Below the pieces are notes generated by a model. That model was not told the origin of the DNA and ran no database searches. It saw only the letters and a program-made list of their open reading frames with translations. Below, in pieces: positions 12,162 through 12,287 of a stretch of 12,287 bases of DNA; position 1 is the first letter of the stretch; every line of letters starts with the position of its first letter. Made by a program: the position numbers and the translations under genes. Origin of the DNA: an uncultured Eubacterium sp. (GTDB taxonomy: Bacteria; Bacillota; Clostridia; Peptostreptococcales; Anaerovoracaceae); the NCBI GenBank assembly GCA_900551775.1, contig URXI01000102.1:1-12287 (forward strand), read 5' to 3'.

Positions 12162-12287
12162 CATAATCTCCTTCTCGCTTTATATTATCTCTATTGTACC
12201 ATTTTGCAATAAACAGGGCAACTATAGAAAGTATTTGCGGGGCGGCAAACACAGCAGCGAAATATGCAAAAGGCCGGCTGGGGATTT
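12118..12287 (-). CDS. Possible C-terminal end of a membrane protein, start beyond the window
   Basis: The minus-strand frame that enters at the right edge stays open for 55 codons and ends with TGA at 12120-12118, inside the start of rihC (overlap 44 bases with the chosen start). It encodes a hydrophobic helix, FAYFAAVFAAPQILSIVALFIA (one helix of about 22 residues), followed by a charged tail rich in Lys, Asp, Glu, Arg and Tyr. A hydrophobic helix followed by a charged tail looks like a genuine membrane-protein end. Against it are the long overlap, the promoter inside it and the short length, since 55 open codons can occur by chance. The family is not recognised; a transporter serving the operon would be an attractive but unsupported reading. 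Confidence 0.42.
   Translation of the reverse strand, partial: IPSRPFAYFAAVFAAPQILSIVALFIAKWYNRDNIKREGDYDEAKKYHYRYRSGN
12192..12211. promoter_or_regulatory. Imperfect palindrome over the rihC operon promoter, possible operator
   Basis: TATTGTA (12192-12198) and TGCAATA (12205-12211) form a 7-bp inverted repeat with one mismatch and a 6-base spacer, covering the -10 box and part of the -35/-10 spacer. A protein bound here would block RNA polymerase. The regulator is unknown; a niacin- or ribose-responsive repressor would make sense but is not shown. Confidence 0.3.
12193..12221 (-). promoter_or_regulatory. Sigma-A-like promoter of the rihC operon
   Basis: On the minus strand TTGCCC (bases 12221-12216) and TACAAT (bases 12198-12193) are 17 bases apart, matching four and five of six positions. 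An overlapping alternative uses TTGCAA and TAATAT with a 16-base gap. Either would serve the five-gene operon. If the partial ORF at the right edge is real, this promoter is internal to it. Confidence 0.5.

Noticed and set aside
11460..12212. Plus-strand open frame of 250 codons opposite the nucleoside hydrolase gene
   Set aside because: Antisense shadow of rihC; composition typical of reverse-frame reading (many Arg, His and Cys) and no domain.

Overview
The window is a piece of a moderate-GC, endospore-forming member of the Bacillota, most likely class Clostridia. The evidence is the block gpr (germination protease) - spoIIP (engulfment hydrolase) - lepA next to a divergent rpsT, a classic Bacillota arrangement, together with G-rich Shine-Dalgarno sites and promoters resembling sigma-A, sigma-E and sigma-F/G sites. 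The sequence does not resolve genus or species. No rRNA, tRNA, CRISPR array, insertion sequence or phage gene was seen.

Layout. (1) 1-3276, minus strand: gpr, spoIIP, a probable 48-residue membrane peptide, and lepA cut by the left edge. A sigma-E-like promoter lies at the end of gpr, a sigma-A-like promoter lies inside the small ORF ahead of lepA, and a sigma-G-like promoter precedes gpr. (2) 3305-4504, plus strand: rpsT with its own promoter and a strong terminator, then deoD (purine nucleoside phosphorylase). (3) 4511-7989, minus strand: a small ferritin-like four-helix protein with a sporulation-type promoter, a terminator and a hairpin-rich 3' region, a SARP/BTAD-type regulator ending in a degenerate GGDEF-like domain, and a stand-alone murE with a perfect consensus promoter and a 12-bp palindrome at its transcription start. 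(4) 7988-12287, minus strand: a tight operon rihC-like nucleoside hydrolase - ribokinase - nicotinamidase - NAD synthetase - CDF metal transporter, ending in a terminator. A possible membrane-protein C-terminus enters from the right edge and overlaps the start of the hydrolase.

How the genes fit together. The last operon reads as a route from a ribonucleoside to NAD. The hydrolase could split nicotinamide riboside into nicotinamide and ribose, ribokinase would trap the ribose, nicotinamidase would deamidate nicotinamide to nicotinate, and NadE would make the final NAD. The steps between nicotinate and nicotinate adenine dinucleotide (pncB, nadD) are not in the window. This is an inference from adjacency and family function and is the most interesting idea here. 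The left block is standard sporulation and translation machinery, and its promoters match known sporulation sigma-factor patterns. Nothing in the window is a clearly undescribed system. The most unusual parts are the salvage operon, the murE-regulator pair and several small regulatory structures.
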